Assembly: GCF_025515275.1 (NCBI RefSeq)
Contig: NZ_JAOPFU010000012.1
Span: 30,017-94,016 of the forward strand
Source of the DNA: Catenovulum sp. 2E275
GTDB taxonomy: Bacteria > Pseudomonadota > Gammaproteobacteria > Enterobacterales > Alteromonadaceae
Length of the DNA stretch: 64,000 nt
Direction of reading: 5' to 3'
Shown here: piece by piece, positions 1 through 8,153 of the stretch
How positions within the stretch are numbered: the first letter of the stretch is position 1
Layout: every line of letters starts with the position of its first letter
The notes under the pieces: generated by a model
What the model saw: the letters and a program-made list of their open reading frames with translations, nothing else
Told to the model about the DNA's origin: nothing
Databases searched by the model: none
Translations under genes and position numbers: made by a program

Positions 1-2530
1 TGAACAAGAAAACTTAAATATATCTTTAAAATATGACCTTGATATCACGGATGACCTGAGAATGGGTATTCAACTAGGCCATTCAAATAGTAAATCTAAC
101 AACTTACCGAATGCTTGGACTGCAATGCAGAACTACCAGCAGGTTGCTGGCCCTATGTTATTTGAAGTGCCAATTGACCAATTGCAACCTGTTGGTTTTG
201 ACTGTACGTCAGGTCGATGTGAAATGGTTACAGGTGATCAATTCTTAGGTCTAGGTGAACACAACGATACTTATACTGATGAAAACGGTGAATTACAGCC
301 AGCTTGGAATGACAATACAAACGTTGTAACAGGTTATAACCCAGCGGATTTAGATTCTTATCATTTAGGTTTTATTTCTGTAAACGATACAACAGTTGAA
401 GATACATTAAATAATGCTCAAATAGATTTTGATTATTATCTAGATTGGGGACCTATTACTTCGATTGAATTTGGAGGTAAGCTAAGTCGTCGTGAAAAAC
501 TGGTTGATAACCAACAATATACTTTTACGTCGTCAACACAAACCGAAGTTATTACCGATGAATTTGGTAATACCATCGTTTTACCAAGTGGCCCATTAAG
601 TGGTATCCGTGGTTCGATGATTGCCGATGAAAATGGTTTGGCTTATGACGATTTTATGAGCTCTTTAGGCTATGGCCGTAGCCCAGCAACGCGAGGTTGG
701 ACACCGATTGATGTTCTTGAAGCTAGGGATTTAGTATTAGATAACGAAAACACAGTACCTAATATAGATAATACTAAAACCAGAAACACAGATTTAGATA
801 CCCAAGCGGTTTATTTTAAAGCTAACTTTGAATTAATGGATGGGCGTTTAACCGGTGATCTTGGTGTTCGATATGTTAAGACCGAAGTTGAAACTCAAGG
901 TTATGCAGGCGCTAACTTCTGGTCACATACAGACTTTAACTTGGAGCGAGAATTCGACCACGTTAAATTAAAAGAATTGCGTGACACGTCATTACCAGCA
1001 TGTCGCCCATTAAGCTCGGACGATCCTCAAGGTTATACGAAAAAATTTGAACGTGTTGATGGTTTGGGTTGGGATACCTCGTCTGGTCCTGATCCTTCTG
1101 GCTGGACTAGAATTGCTGATCAAGGCCCTTGTCATGATCCAAATTATGCGTCATGGCATACGCTAGTGACTGACAGCATCCCTGATTCACAGCAAGAATT
1201 ACCAGTCATGGGTTGGGATACTATGTGGCGATATGCTGATGTTTCTACATCCCATATAAATGGTTGGGGTAGTGATGTTATTAACTGGGACGGTTCAGCT
1301 CCGGGAGCGCGTGACTATGTTGGTTTCTTACCAGAAACAATCACCAATCAAAGAACAAAATCTACACCAGCTATTGGATCTCACAGTTATACCAATGTGC
1401 TGCCGAGTTTAAATTTAAACTATGCTTTTTCTGATGAGTTTGTTGGCCGTTTTGCGATTTCAAAAACCATGACACGTCCTGAAATTGACCAACTTAGACC
1501 AGGGTTTGCTTTAAAAGAAGGTGGTTATTGGAATAGCGGAAGCTCCTTCTACGGCAGTGAAGTAGATATGTATAACACCAAACTGGAGCCACTTGAATCA
1601 AATAACTTAGATGTTTCGTTAGAATGGTATTTTAATCCTACTTCCATGTTAAGTATGGCTGTCTTCCACAAAGACATGAAAAATTTCACGGATATCAATA
1701 CTGAAATAACCTACTTAACAGACCTTAGAGAGTTTACCGGAACAATTGATGCTTCAACAATTACTTTGTTAGCTGATGATTCACTGCCAGACAGTGGCTT
1801 AACCGGATGTATGCCAGTTCGTTCAACGGCGGATGGTTTCAGAAATGCTAATGACGCCTTAGTATTGAGTGATGACATGAAAGACTTATGTCAACAATTC
1901 CAAATCAACAAAGTTGTTAACGGTAAGGGCGCTAAAATTACTGGTTTGGAGCTTGGTTACTCTCAAACTTATGATTTTTTACCTGGCTTGTTAAGTGGGC
2001 TTGGTATGTCAGCAAACTATACCTATCAAAATAGTAAATATGATTCTGATATCTCAGCGGTAACAGGTGAGCCTTTACCTGAATATCCAGTGGCTGATAC
2101 CCCTGAGCACACCTATAACCTGACTACTTTCTGGGAGCAGGATGGACATCAAATTCGTCTAAGCTATCGTGGTTCATCCGATTCTCTAGTTGGTACTGAT
2201 TGGAATACAGGTTTTAGAGGTCGTACATGGAACCAAGGTTCAATTTGGAATGAAGGACGAGATACTCTCGACTTATCATTGTCTTACCAAATGAATGAAC
2301 AAATCAGTTTTACTTTCCAAGCGGTTAATTTAACTGATGCAGCATACAGAACTTATTTCACAAGTAGAACCTTAGAAGTGCAGCGAGTATATGCTGACAA
2401 TGCCAATGGCTATGACTTTATTGCGCTTGAGGAGGGTAATCCGCTCGAAGGCGATGCACCTAAGTCACGTACGTATACAGAATACAAAGTGGGTACCACT
2501 TACCGCTTAGGTATGCGCGTAAATTTCTAA
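1..2530 (+). CDS. TonB-dependent receptor, C-terminal part (5' end outside window)
   Basis: The reading frame is open from the first bases of the window, so the real start, signal peptide and most or all of the plug domain lie upstream; the first internal ATG (62) is not a start. The visible part of over 800 residues is beta-barrel: alternating aromatic strands, long polar loops, and the usual C-terminal stretch ending in aromatic residues (RVNF) recognised by the outer-membrane assembly machinery. The size and the barrel phrasing (plotted pieces such as NVLPSLNLNYAF and LEPLESNNLDVSLEWYF) fit the large marine oligosaccharide receptors of the Caulobacter/Xanthomonas type. It would import agar- or porphyran-derived oligosaccharides through the outer membrane using TonB energy. 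The lipoprotein, halogenase and SapC genes follow on the same strand. Family certain; substrate inferred from the neighbours. Confidence 0.93.
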   Translation, partial: EQENLNISLKYDLDITDDLRMGIQLGHSNSKSNNLPNAWTAMQNYQQVAGPMLFEVPIDQLQPVGFDCTSGRCEMVTGDQFLGLGEHNDTYTDENGELQPAWNDNTNVVTGYNPADLDSYHLGFISVNDTTVEDTLNNAQIDFDYYLDWGPITSIEFGGKLSRREKLVDNQQYTFTSSTQTEVITDEFGNTIVLPSGPLSGIRGSMIADENGLAYDDFMSSLGYGRSPATRGWTPIDVLEARDLVLDNENTVPNIDNTKTRNTDLDTQAVYFKANFELMDGRLTGDLGVRYVKTEVETQGYAGANFWSHTDFNLEREFDHVKLKELRDTSLPACRPLSSDDPQGYTKKFERVDGLGWDTSSGPDPSGWTRIADQGPCHDPNYASWHTLVTDSIPDSQQELPVMGWDTMWRYADVSTSHINGWGSDVINWDGSAPGARDYVGFLPETITNQRTKSTPAIGSHSYTNVLPSLNLNYAFSDEFVGRFAISKTMTRPEIDQLRPGFALKEGGYWNSGSSFYGSEVDMYNTKLEPLESNNLDVSLEWYFNPTSMLSMAVFHKDMKNFTDINTEITYLTDLREFTGTIDASTITLLADDSLPDSGLTGCMPVRSTADGFRNANDALVLSDDMKDLCQQFQINKVVNGKGAKITGLELGYSQTYDFLPGLLSGLGMSANYTYQNSKYDSDISAVTGEPLPEYPVADTPEHTYNLTTFWEQDGHQIRLSYRGSSDSLVGTDWNTGFRGRTWNQGSIWNEGRDTLDLSLSYQMNEQISFTFQAVNLTDAAYRTYFTSRTLEVQRVYADNANGYDFIALEEGNPLEGDAPKSRTYTEYKVGTTYRLGMRVNF

Positions 2531-2544
2531 TTTTATAAATTATA

Positions 2545-2564
2545 AGGCGCATATTCATGCGCCT
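2545..2564 (+). terminator. Hairpin between receptor and lipoprotein genes
   Basis: Perfect 8-bp stem AGGCGCAT / ATGCGCCT with a four-base loop, 15 bases after the receptor stop. Only a short AT-rich stretch follows instead of a U-run, so it may act as a weak terminator or as an intercistronic stabiliser that lowers lipoprotein expression relative to the receptor. Confidence 0.5.
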
Positions 2565-2588
2565 ATTAAAGGTTAAATGGTGTTGATT

Positions 2589-4667
2589 ATGAAATTATTT
2601 AAACAATCTCTACTTGTGGCTGCTGTATTATCAGGATTAACAGCCTGTTCTGAAGATGATTACTCACCAGAAGCTCAAGTAAATGATAATGCACCCACTC
2701 ATGGTGGCGATATTAGTGTTATTGTAAATGAAAATGATGCTTTTCAGTTTTTATACATGTTAGGCACACAAGCTGGTCAAAAATCAGGTGACGGTATTGC
2801 AATTGACTTAGATGGCAATATTTTAAGTGTGACTGATGTGTCGGCTGATACTGAAGATTTGACAGGGATTGAAATTGGTGATTTAAAGGTTGGTGTAAGG
2901 CCTGAACTGCTGAAAGACCAGCTAGATACGGGTGATACCCGTACGGTTACTTTAAGTTATAAAGTAACCGATGGTATTAATACAGTTGATAGAAAAATGG
3001 TCATCAATATTGAAGGTGAGGATTTTGCACCAGAAGTATCGGGTGATTTAAGTGCAAATTTCACCAAAGATTCAACTGCTAGCTCGCTTGATTTATTAAG
3101 TGGCGTGACCGATGCCGATGGTGAAGTATTGACTGTTGCTGACTTAACTGCCGACGCGACAAATCCATTTGATTTGCCTGTTAGCCTTTCTGGCACCGAT
3201 TTAAACATAGATATTGCCTCGGTTAAAGATCAAATACCGGACGGTAGCAAACTAACCTTCAAGTTTACTTATAATGTTAAAGATCATAACCACAGCATCG
3301 AGCGTAATGTATCGATTAATGTTCTAGGTGTTAAAGATGTCCCTGGTGCACCGCTATTTGCTGAATATTTTTTATCGGATGAACTGACTGAAAATTCTAA
3401 TGCAAAGGTTTATGATCTTATCCAAGGTGCTGTAGATCGTGAAGGTGATCAGATTGTCGTACAGGATCTTAAACTAGATGGTTCAACAGATTTACCGTTT
3501 GCCGCTGAGCTTGAAGGTACAAATCTGAAGTTTTACCCGACAGCGTATTTAACCGAAATCCAAGCCGGTAAATCTAAAACCTTAGAGTTTACTTATAGAG
3601 TAGCCGATGAAAACGGTAATCAATCAGACGGTGAGCGCACATTAACTATTAAAGTCAATGGGGTTGAGTCAAATATCTTGGTGAAAAATGGTGCTACATC
3701 TGGCTTTGAAGGGCTAGCTGAAGGTGACTTAGCGGCTAGTTCAGGTTGGGCAAAATTTGGTTGGGAAAATCCTATTTTACCTCAGGTTTCTAAAGTAACC
3801 GCTCGCTCAGGTGAAAATAGTGTATTTATTGACAGCGGTGTAGGGATTGTCAATAACTGGCCTGCACAAGAAAATCGTGTTTATTATTATGCTGGTTGGT
3901 TTAAAACAGTTGATCCTGTGACTAGTAACTTTGTCCATTTTAATGCTTACGGTGAAGCAGATGCAGGCCGTGCATGGTGGGATGGTGGATTTAGACCATG
4001 GGTTGCTGACTCTACTCAATGGAATGAAGGTGTAAAAGTATTCCATACTTTTGAAGGTGGATTACCAATTTATCCAAAAGCTGCTTTCCAAGCATTTAAT
4101 GGACCTGCTGGTGGCAATTCAACTACTGGCGCTTATGTTGATGACATAAAAATAGTCGATATTACAGATATTGACCCTATGTTAAATGACTTATTGGCTG
4201 ATAATGCTGGTTTGTTTGAATCAGATGATCTTCCAACCAATAATGGTGAAGGTAATATAACTATCACTCAAGAAGCTCAGTTTGTAAGCGATGGTACGCG
4301 TGCACTTTCTGTTGATACCACTGGTAAATCAGGTTATTCGGCAGATGTGATGTTGCCAATTAAAGCGGGTGCAATTAAAGCTGGTGGCCGTTATATGCTT
4401 CAATTAAATATTCAAGCGAGTAATGCCGCAGCTGATATCCAACATCAAGCTTTTGAAGCTAGACTTGAAACTGCAAATGGCAACGTTTTAGCCTTCGGTC
4501 AAGTTTGGGGCAATGGCAAAAATGAGGCTGTTCGTGTTGTTTTAAACACAGAAGCTGCAACTGGTACTCCTGATTGGCAAGCTGAAGATGTCAGCTTGCG
4601 TATATTATTTAAGCTTGCAGATACTCAGTTTTATGTTGATAACGTAACTGTTTTCGCAATTCCTTAA
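2589..4667 (+). CDS. Surface lipoprotein with cadherin/Ig-like repeats and a C-terminal jelly-roll domain
   Basis: The product has a lipoprotein signal peptide with lipobox LTAC, so it is anchored by an N-acyl cysteine. I prefer the ATG at 2589 (MKLFKQ); an upstream in-frame ATG at 2577 has an AAAGG only 4 bases away and is also possible. After the leader come about four repeats of roughly 100 residues with the pattern 'LDLLSGVTDADGEVLTV', typical of tandem cadherin-like/Ig folds, then from about residue 360 a region ('GFEGLAEGDLAASSGW', 'YVDDIKIVDI') like carbohydrate-binding jelly rolls that end in a DDI strand, followed by a second similar module ending 'FYVDNVTVFAIP'. Placed directly after a TonB receptor, it is a plausible surface glycan-binding partner, doing the job SusD does in Bacteroidota. 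No catalytic motif is visible. Function inferred. Confidence 0.75.
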   Translation: MKLFKQSLLVAAVLSGLTACSEDDYSPEAQVNDNAPTHGGDISVIVNENDAFQFLYMLGTQAGQKSGDGIAIDLDGNILSVTDVSADTEDLTGIEIGDLKVGVRPELLKDQLDTGDTRTVTLSYKVTDGINTVDRKMVINIEGEDFAPEVSGDLSANFTKDSTASSLDLLSGVTDADGEVLTVADLTADATNPFDLPVSLSGTDLNIDIASVKDQIPDGSKLTFKFTYNVKDHNHSIERNVSINVLGVKDVPGAPLFAEYFLSDELTENSNAKVYDLIQGAVDREGDQIVVQDLKLDGSTDLPFAAELEGTNLKFYPTAYLTEIQAGKSKTLEFTYRVADENGNQSDGERTLTIKVNGVESNILVKNGATSGFEGLAEGDLAASSGWAKFGWENPILPQVSKVTARSGENSVFIDSGVGIVNNWPAQENRVYYYAGWFKTVDPVTSNFVHFNAYGEADAGRAWWDGGFRPWVADSTQWNEGVKVFHTFEGGLPIYPKAAFQAFNGPAGGNSTTGAYVDDIKIVDITDIDPMLNDLLADNAGLFESDDLPTNNGEGNITITQEAQFVSDGTRALSVDTTGKSGYSADVMLPIKAGAIKAGGRYMLQLNIQASNAAADIQHQAFEARLETANGNVLAFGQVWGNGKNEAVRVVLNTEAATGTPDWQAEDVSLRILFKLADTQFYVDNVTVFAIP

Positions 4668-4695
4668 GAATTCACTAAGCTTGATATAAACAATA

Positions 4696-4724
4696 CAAAA
4701 GCCCAGTTTAAGCTGGGCTTTTTG
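4696..4724 (+). terminator. Rho-independent terminator
   Basis: Stem AAAGCCCAG / CTGGGCTTT (9 bp, 6-base loop) followed by TT. It closes the receptor-lipoprotein unit and separates it from the halogenase gene, so halogenase and SapC either use their own promoter or depend on read-through. Confidence 0.85.
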
Positions 4725-4764
4725 TTAAGTAACTAAGTTTAAACTTGAAAAATTGGGGTTACAG

Positions 4765-6321
4765 GTGCAGAACAAAATTAAACAAATAGCCATTGTTGGT
4801 GGTGGTACTGCTGGCTGGTTAACAGCGGGTATTCTTGCATCTAGGCTACGTACTCGTATCAACAATGGTGATATTGCTGTGACCTTGTGTGAGTCACCTA
4901 ATATACCAACGGTTGGTGTTGGTGAAGGTACATGGCCAACTATGCCTTCGACATTAAAAGCTATGGGTATATCCGAAACTGAGTTTATTCGGGAGTGCGA
5001 TGCAGCGTTTAAACAAGGCTCAAAATTTGTTAACTGGGGTCAAGAGGAGGGTGATGTACCTCAATATTATTATCATCCATTTGATGTGCCTATCGCGGCA
5101 TTTGAAGGTTTATTACCAGAATACTGGTTAACGAACCCAGACATGGGGTCACTCGCTAAAATATTTTCAGTACAAGAGGCTTTGTGTGAAAACTTTAAAG
5201 CACCAAAAAATATCACCCATGCTGAATATGCTCATGCAGCAAATTATGGTTACCATTTAGATGCGGGGAAATTTGCCAAACTACTGCAAAAACACTGTAC
5301 CGAAAAACTCTCGGTTAAGCATATATTAGCCGATGTAACAGAGGTGGAGTTGGCAACCGATGGTAGTATAGATTCCGTCATTTTAGATCAAGGTCGTACG
5401 CTCTCTGCGGATTTATTTATTGACTGTACCGGATTTAAATCATTGTTATTAGGTCAAGCACTTGATATTAAATTTAAGCCAGTGTCAGATGTTTTATTTG
5501 CCGATACAGCCATTGCGACTCAAGTTCAGTATCCAGATAACAATATGCAAATTAAACCTTATACTCAGTCTACTGCGCAAACTGCGGGTTGGATTTGGGA
5601 CATTGGTTTATCAAGTCGCCGTGGGGTTGGGCATGTATTTTCGAGCAAACACATCTCAGCTCAGCAAGCACAAGCTGAATTAGAGCAATACATTATTGCT
5701 TCAGGGGCTGATACAAGCGAATTAAATTTCCGAAAAATTGATTTTAATTCAGGCTATAGAGAAAAGTTTTGGCATAAAAATTGTGTAGCCGTTGGTCTAT
5801 CGGCTGGATTTTTAGAGCCACTTGAAGCTTCTGCTTTGGTACTGGTGGAATTGTCAGCTGCCATGATTGCCGAGCAATTACCCCCTACAATCAACACCTT
5901 ATCTATTGTTGAAAAAAGGTTTAATCAAAAATTTCACTACCGTTGGCAACGTGCTATCGATTTTCTCAAACTGCACTATATTTTAAGTCAACGGCAAACA
6001 CAGTTTTGGCAAGACAACAGAGCAGAAACATCGATTCCGTCTAGTTTACAAGAATTGATGTTGTTATGGCAGCATCAAGTGCCTAAAGTGTCAGACTTTG
6101 AAGCAACAGGAGAGCTGTTTCAAGCGCCAAGTTTTCAATTTGTATTGTATGGCACTCATTTCAGAACCGAGCCAGTGTACAACTTGTCGCCAGCCGAAGT
6201 CGAATTTATGCAACATCAGGTTATAAAAAACCAAAAAAGCACAGATAACCTGTTAACTCAATTACCTGACCATCGCAGTTTAATCAATAAAATTAAGCAG
6301 TATGGGTTAGCAAAAGTTTAG
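4765..6321 (+). CDS. Tryptophan-halogenase-family FAD-dependent protein
   Basis: Flavin-dependent halogenase fold. The N-terminus carries the dinucleotide motif VGGGTAGW, then VGVGEGTWP, and the lysine that forms the chloramine intermediate in PrnA/RebH is present in AFKQGSKF (about K83). The conserved LEPLEAS block is also present (about E351). The WxWxIP signature reads GWIWDIGL here, so the proline is glycine. I start at GTG 4765, which has GGGG 6 bases upstream; a TTG at 4753 overlaps that site and is unlikely. Genes of this type sit beside TonB receptors and SapC in many marine and plant-associated Proteobacteria, and characterised relatives brominate free indole in vitro, but their role in sugar uptake loci is unresolved. 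A paralogue lies at 12399-13952 in a mirrored module. Confidence 0.88.
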   Translation: MQNKIKQIAIVGGGTAGWLTAGILASRLRTRINNGDIAVTLCESPNIPTVGVGEGTWPTMPSTLKAMGISETEFIRECDAAFKQGSKFVNWGQEEGDVPQYYYHPFDVPIAAFEGLLPEYWLTNPDMGSLAKIFSVQEALCENFKAPKNITHAEYAHAANYGYHLDAGKFAKLLQKHCTEKLSVKHILADVTEVELATDGSIDSVILDQGRTLSADLFIDCTGFKSLLLGQALDIKFKPVSDVLFADTAIATQVQYPDNNMQIKPYTQSTAQTAGWIWDIGLSSRRGVGHVFSSKHISAQQAQAELEQYIIASGADTSELNFRKIDFNSGYREKFWHKNCVAVGLSAGFLEPLEASALVLVELSAAMIAEQLPPTINTLSIVEKRFNQKFHYRWQRAIDFLKLHYILSQRQTQFWQDNRAETSIPSSLQELMLLWQHQVPKVSDFEATGELFQAPSFQFVLYGTHFRTEPVYNLSPAEVEFMQHQVIKNQKSTDNLLTQLPDHRSLINKIKQYGLAKV

Positions 6322-6340
6322 ATTGTAGAGAGGTTGAATT

Positions 6341-7048
6341 ATGGCAGCACAAGTAGAACTGTTGGATAAACAAAAACATCAGCAGATTAAAATTAAAACT
6401 GGCAACATGGATACACCAGAAAATCGAGTGAATGCCGCTTTGGTTGTGGTTACCGAGCTCAGCACACTTATTCACGAATACCCAATATTTGCTACAAAAC
6501 ATCCAAATACCGGGCAATTTCAGCTTGTCGCAATTTTAGGTTTTAGCCCTAAGCAGAATTTATATCTGCACGGCGAGCAATGGCGTGCCACCTATTTACC
6601 TCTGGATATAATGCGTAGACCTTTTAGCGCCATGATCGAAAATGATGATTTTAGTGCGGGAAGAATAGCAATAGATGTTAATCATCCTTGGGTGAACACT
6701 CAAACAGGTGAAGCGTTATTTACGGCAGAGGGTAAAGCGACAGAGTTCTTACAGCGGATGCAAAATACATTTGCCGGATTATTAGCTGGTACACAGCGCA
6801 CTCAGCAGATATTAAATGTTGCCGCAGAACATAAGTTATTAACCAGTATAAACCTAGAAGTAGAGCTGAAAAATGGTGAAAAAACCGGCATTAATGGTTT
6901 ATACGCGGTCGATACAGACGCATTAAAGAACTTATCCGGTGATGGGTTAGCTACTTGTCACAAGGCGAGTGTTTTGGAAGTGTGTCATTTGTTGTTAAGT
7001 TCGGGAGCTCATATACAAAAGCTCATTAAATGGGCTGACGAAGCTTAA
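6341..7048 (+). CDS. SapC family protein
   Basis: A 235-residue cytoplasmic protein of the SapC family, recognised by the central block 'VAILGFSPKQNLYL' followed by 'WRATYLPLDIMRRPF' and the C-terminal 'LATCHKASVLEVCHLLLSS'. A good GAGAGG ribosome site lies 7 bases before the ATG and the gene begins 19 bases after the halogenase stop, so the two are co-transcribed. The family is named after an S-layer-associated locus, but in sugar-uptake loci it travels with receptor and halogenase genes and its function is unknown. A paralogue at 11692-12390 shares the same partner. No signal peptide or membrane segment. Confidence 0.88.
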   Translation: MAAQVELLDKQKHQQIKIKTGNMDTPENRVNAALVVVTELSTLIHEYPIFATKHPNTGQFQLVAILGFSPKQNLYLHGEQWRATYLPLDIMRRPFSAMIENDDFSAGRIAIDVNHPWVNTQTGEALFTAEGKATEFLQRMQNTFAGLLAGTQRTQQILNVAAEHKLLTSINLEVELKNGEKTGINGLYAVDTDALKNLSGDGLATCHKASVLEVCHLLLSSGAHIQKLIKWADEA

Positions 7049-7070
7049 TTGAGTCAAGTCTCCAATAAAA

Positions 7071-7097
7071 AGCAGGTTGGCAGTCCGCTAACCTGCT
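7071..7097 (+). terminator. Hairpin after SapC
   Basis: Stem AGCAGGTTGGC / GCTAACCTGCT (11 pairs, one G-U) with a 5-base loop, 22 bases after the SapC stop. There is no U-run after it, so termination may be inefficient or factor-assisted. Confidence 0.6.
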
Positions 7098-7194
7098 GCT
7101 GCAGCGTTTAAACTTTCCTCCGCAATATTCATTTCCATTGATAGATCAATTTGCTCTGGTGAAAAAGAGTAGGCCTCCTCGTAACTATAATTTT

Positions 7195-7233
7195 TTTATT
7201 TTTATATGAATATTCTATTCATATAAAAATAAA
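7195..7233. promoter_or_regulatory. 39-bp perfect AT-rich palindrome upstream of dioxygenase gene
   Basis: Arms of 18 bases (TTTATTTTTATATGAATA and its exact complement) flank a 3-base centre TTC. It lies about 70 bases before the dioxygenase ATG. The half-site ATTCATATAAAAATAA is repeated exactly at 34029-34044, directly in front of the GH2/CoA-transferase operon, with an inverted near-copy at 33947-33962. A regulator operator is the simplest reading; an AT-rich cruciform or an mRNA hairpin are alternatives. Confidence 0.6.
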
Positions 7234-7262
7234 GCTTGCTTGGGCTTTGTGTTTGTGTAAAT

Positions 7263-7274
7263 ATTGTTGACAAT
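7263..7274. promoter_or_regulatory. Candidate GntR-type operator
   Basis: ATTGTTGACAAT matches the palindrome ATTGT-NN-ACAAT found before several sugar genes of this window. It lies 28 bases before the dioxygenase start, a position where a bound repressor would block transcription. Confidence 0.5.
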
Positions 7275-7301
7275 TAAATGTTGTTTTAACTGAGGTGTGT
7301 T

Positions 7302-8069
7302 ATGAGTGCAATTTCTTTAACTGAAAAACAAATGGAAGATTTCAACCGTGATGGGTATGTAATCGCCCGCGGCTATTTCAATATGGCTGAGATCGAAAAA
7401 TTACAAGCAAAAGCCTTTAGTGATGATTCGCTATACGACAGAGCTTGGAATAAAAAAGATGGCAGCGGAGCTGTGAGTAAAGTTTGTTTATGGCAAAAAA
7501 CGGGTGACGACTTGTATAGCATGTTTTCCAGAAGCCGTCGTTTGGTTGATTCGTGTGAAAAACTGATTGGTGAGCCAACTTACCACACCAGCACTAAAAT
7601 TATGATGAAAGAACCATTTGTTGGTGGGGCGTGGGAATGGCATCAAGATTTTGGTTATTGGCATCAAGACAATTTAATGCTTTATCCAAAAGCCATTAGC
7701 TGCATGGTCGCTATTAACAAAGCGACAATCGAAAATGGTTGTTTACAAGTTTTAAAAGGTTCACACCATTTGGGTCGGCTAGATCATAGCAAAACTGGTG
7801 ATCAAAAAGGTGCCGATCTTAAGTTTGTTGAAGAAGCGATGAAATATCACGAGTTGGTGAATGTTGAGTTAGAGCCGGGTGATGTATTGTTTTTCCATTG
7901 CAACTTATTACACAAATCAAACCAAAACCGTTCGAAAGATCCTCGTTGGTCGATGATCTCTGCTTATAACGCAATAAGCAATCAAGCTTTTGCCGACAAC
8001 GAAGCTGTTTATTATCCCCTAGAACGTGTTGATGATGATGCAATTTTAAATTGGCAAGAAAGCCAATAA
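7302..8069 (+). CDS. Phytanoyl-CoA dioxygenase (PhyH) family protein
   Basis: A 255-residue Fe(II)/2-oxoglutarate-dependent oxygenase of the PhyH superfamily. The metal triad is visible: H114 and D116 in EWHQDFGYW, and H204 in LLHKSNQNRSKDPRW, with R215 as the likely 2-oxoglutarate salt bridge. Length and double-stranded beta-helix layout are normal. No signal peptide, so it acts in the cytoplasm. The substrate cannot be read from the sequence; PhyH relatives hydroxylate acyl-CoAs, amino acids, ectoine and many small molecules. GAGG precedes the ATG at normal spacing. It is followed by the propeller gene and preceded by two candidate operators, one of them shared with the GH2/CoA-transferase operon, which suggests a common pathway or inducer. 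Confidence 0.85.
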   Translation: MSAISLTEKQMEDFNRDGYVIARGYFNMAEIEKLQAKAFSDDSLYDRAWNKKDGSGAVSKVCLWQKTGDDLYSMFSRSRRLVDSCEKLIGEPTYHTSTKIMMKEPFVGGAWEWHQDFGYWHQDNLMLYPKAISCMVAINKATIENGCLQVLKGSHHLGRLDHSKTGDQKGADLKFVEEAMKYHELVNVELEPGDVLFFHCNLLHKSNQNRSKDPRWSMISAYNAISNQAFADNEAVYYPLERVDDDAILNWQESQ

Positions 8070-8092
8070 ACGCAAATTATCAATTTCTATAC

Positions 8093-8131
8093 AGCCGCCG
8101 ATAGAGCTCCTCTAGGCGGCTTGTTTGTTTT
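8093..8131 (+). terminator. Terminator-like hairpin between dioxygenase and propeller genes
   Basis: Outer stem AGCCGCC / GGCGGCT and inner stem TAGAG / CTCTA, with a two-base bulge and loop CTC, followed by the T-rich TGTTTGTTTT. It probably attenuates transcription into the downstream propeller gene. Confidence 0.7.
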
Positions 8132-8153
8132 ATAAACTCAGGATAATAACCAG

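Noticed and set aside
7100..7190. Minus-strand reading SYEEAYSFSPEQIDLSMEMN and following that looks protein-like
   Set aside because: Only about 35 codons, no start codon or ribosome site, and no family recognised; it overlaps the regulatory stretch after SapC.
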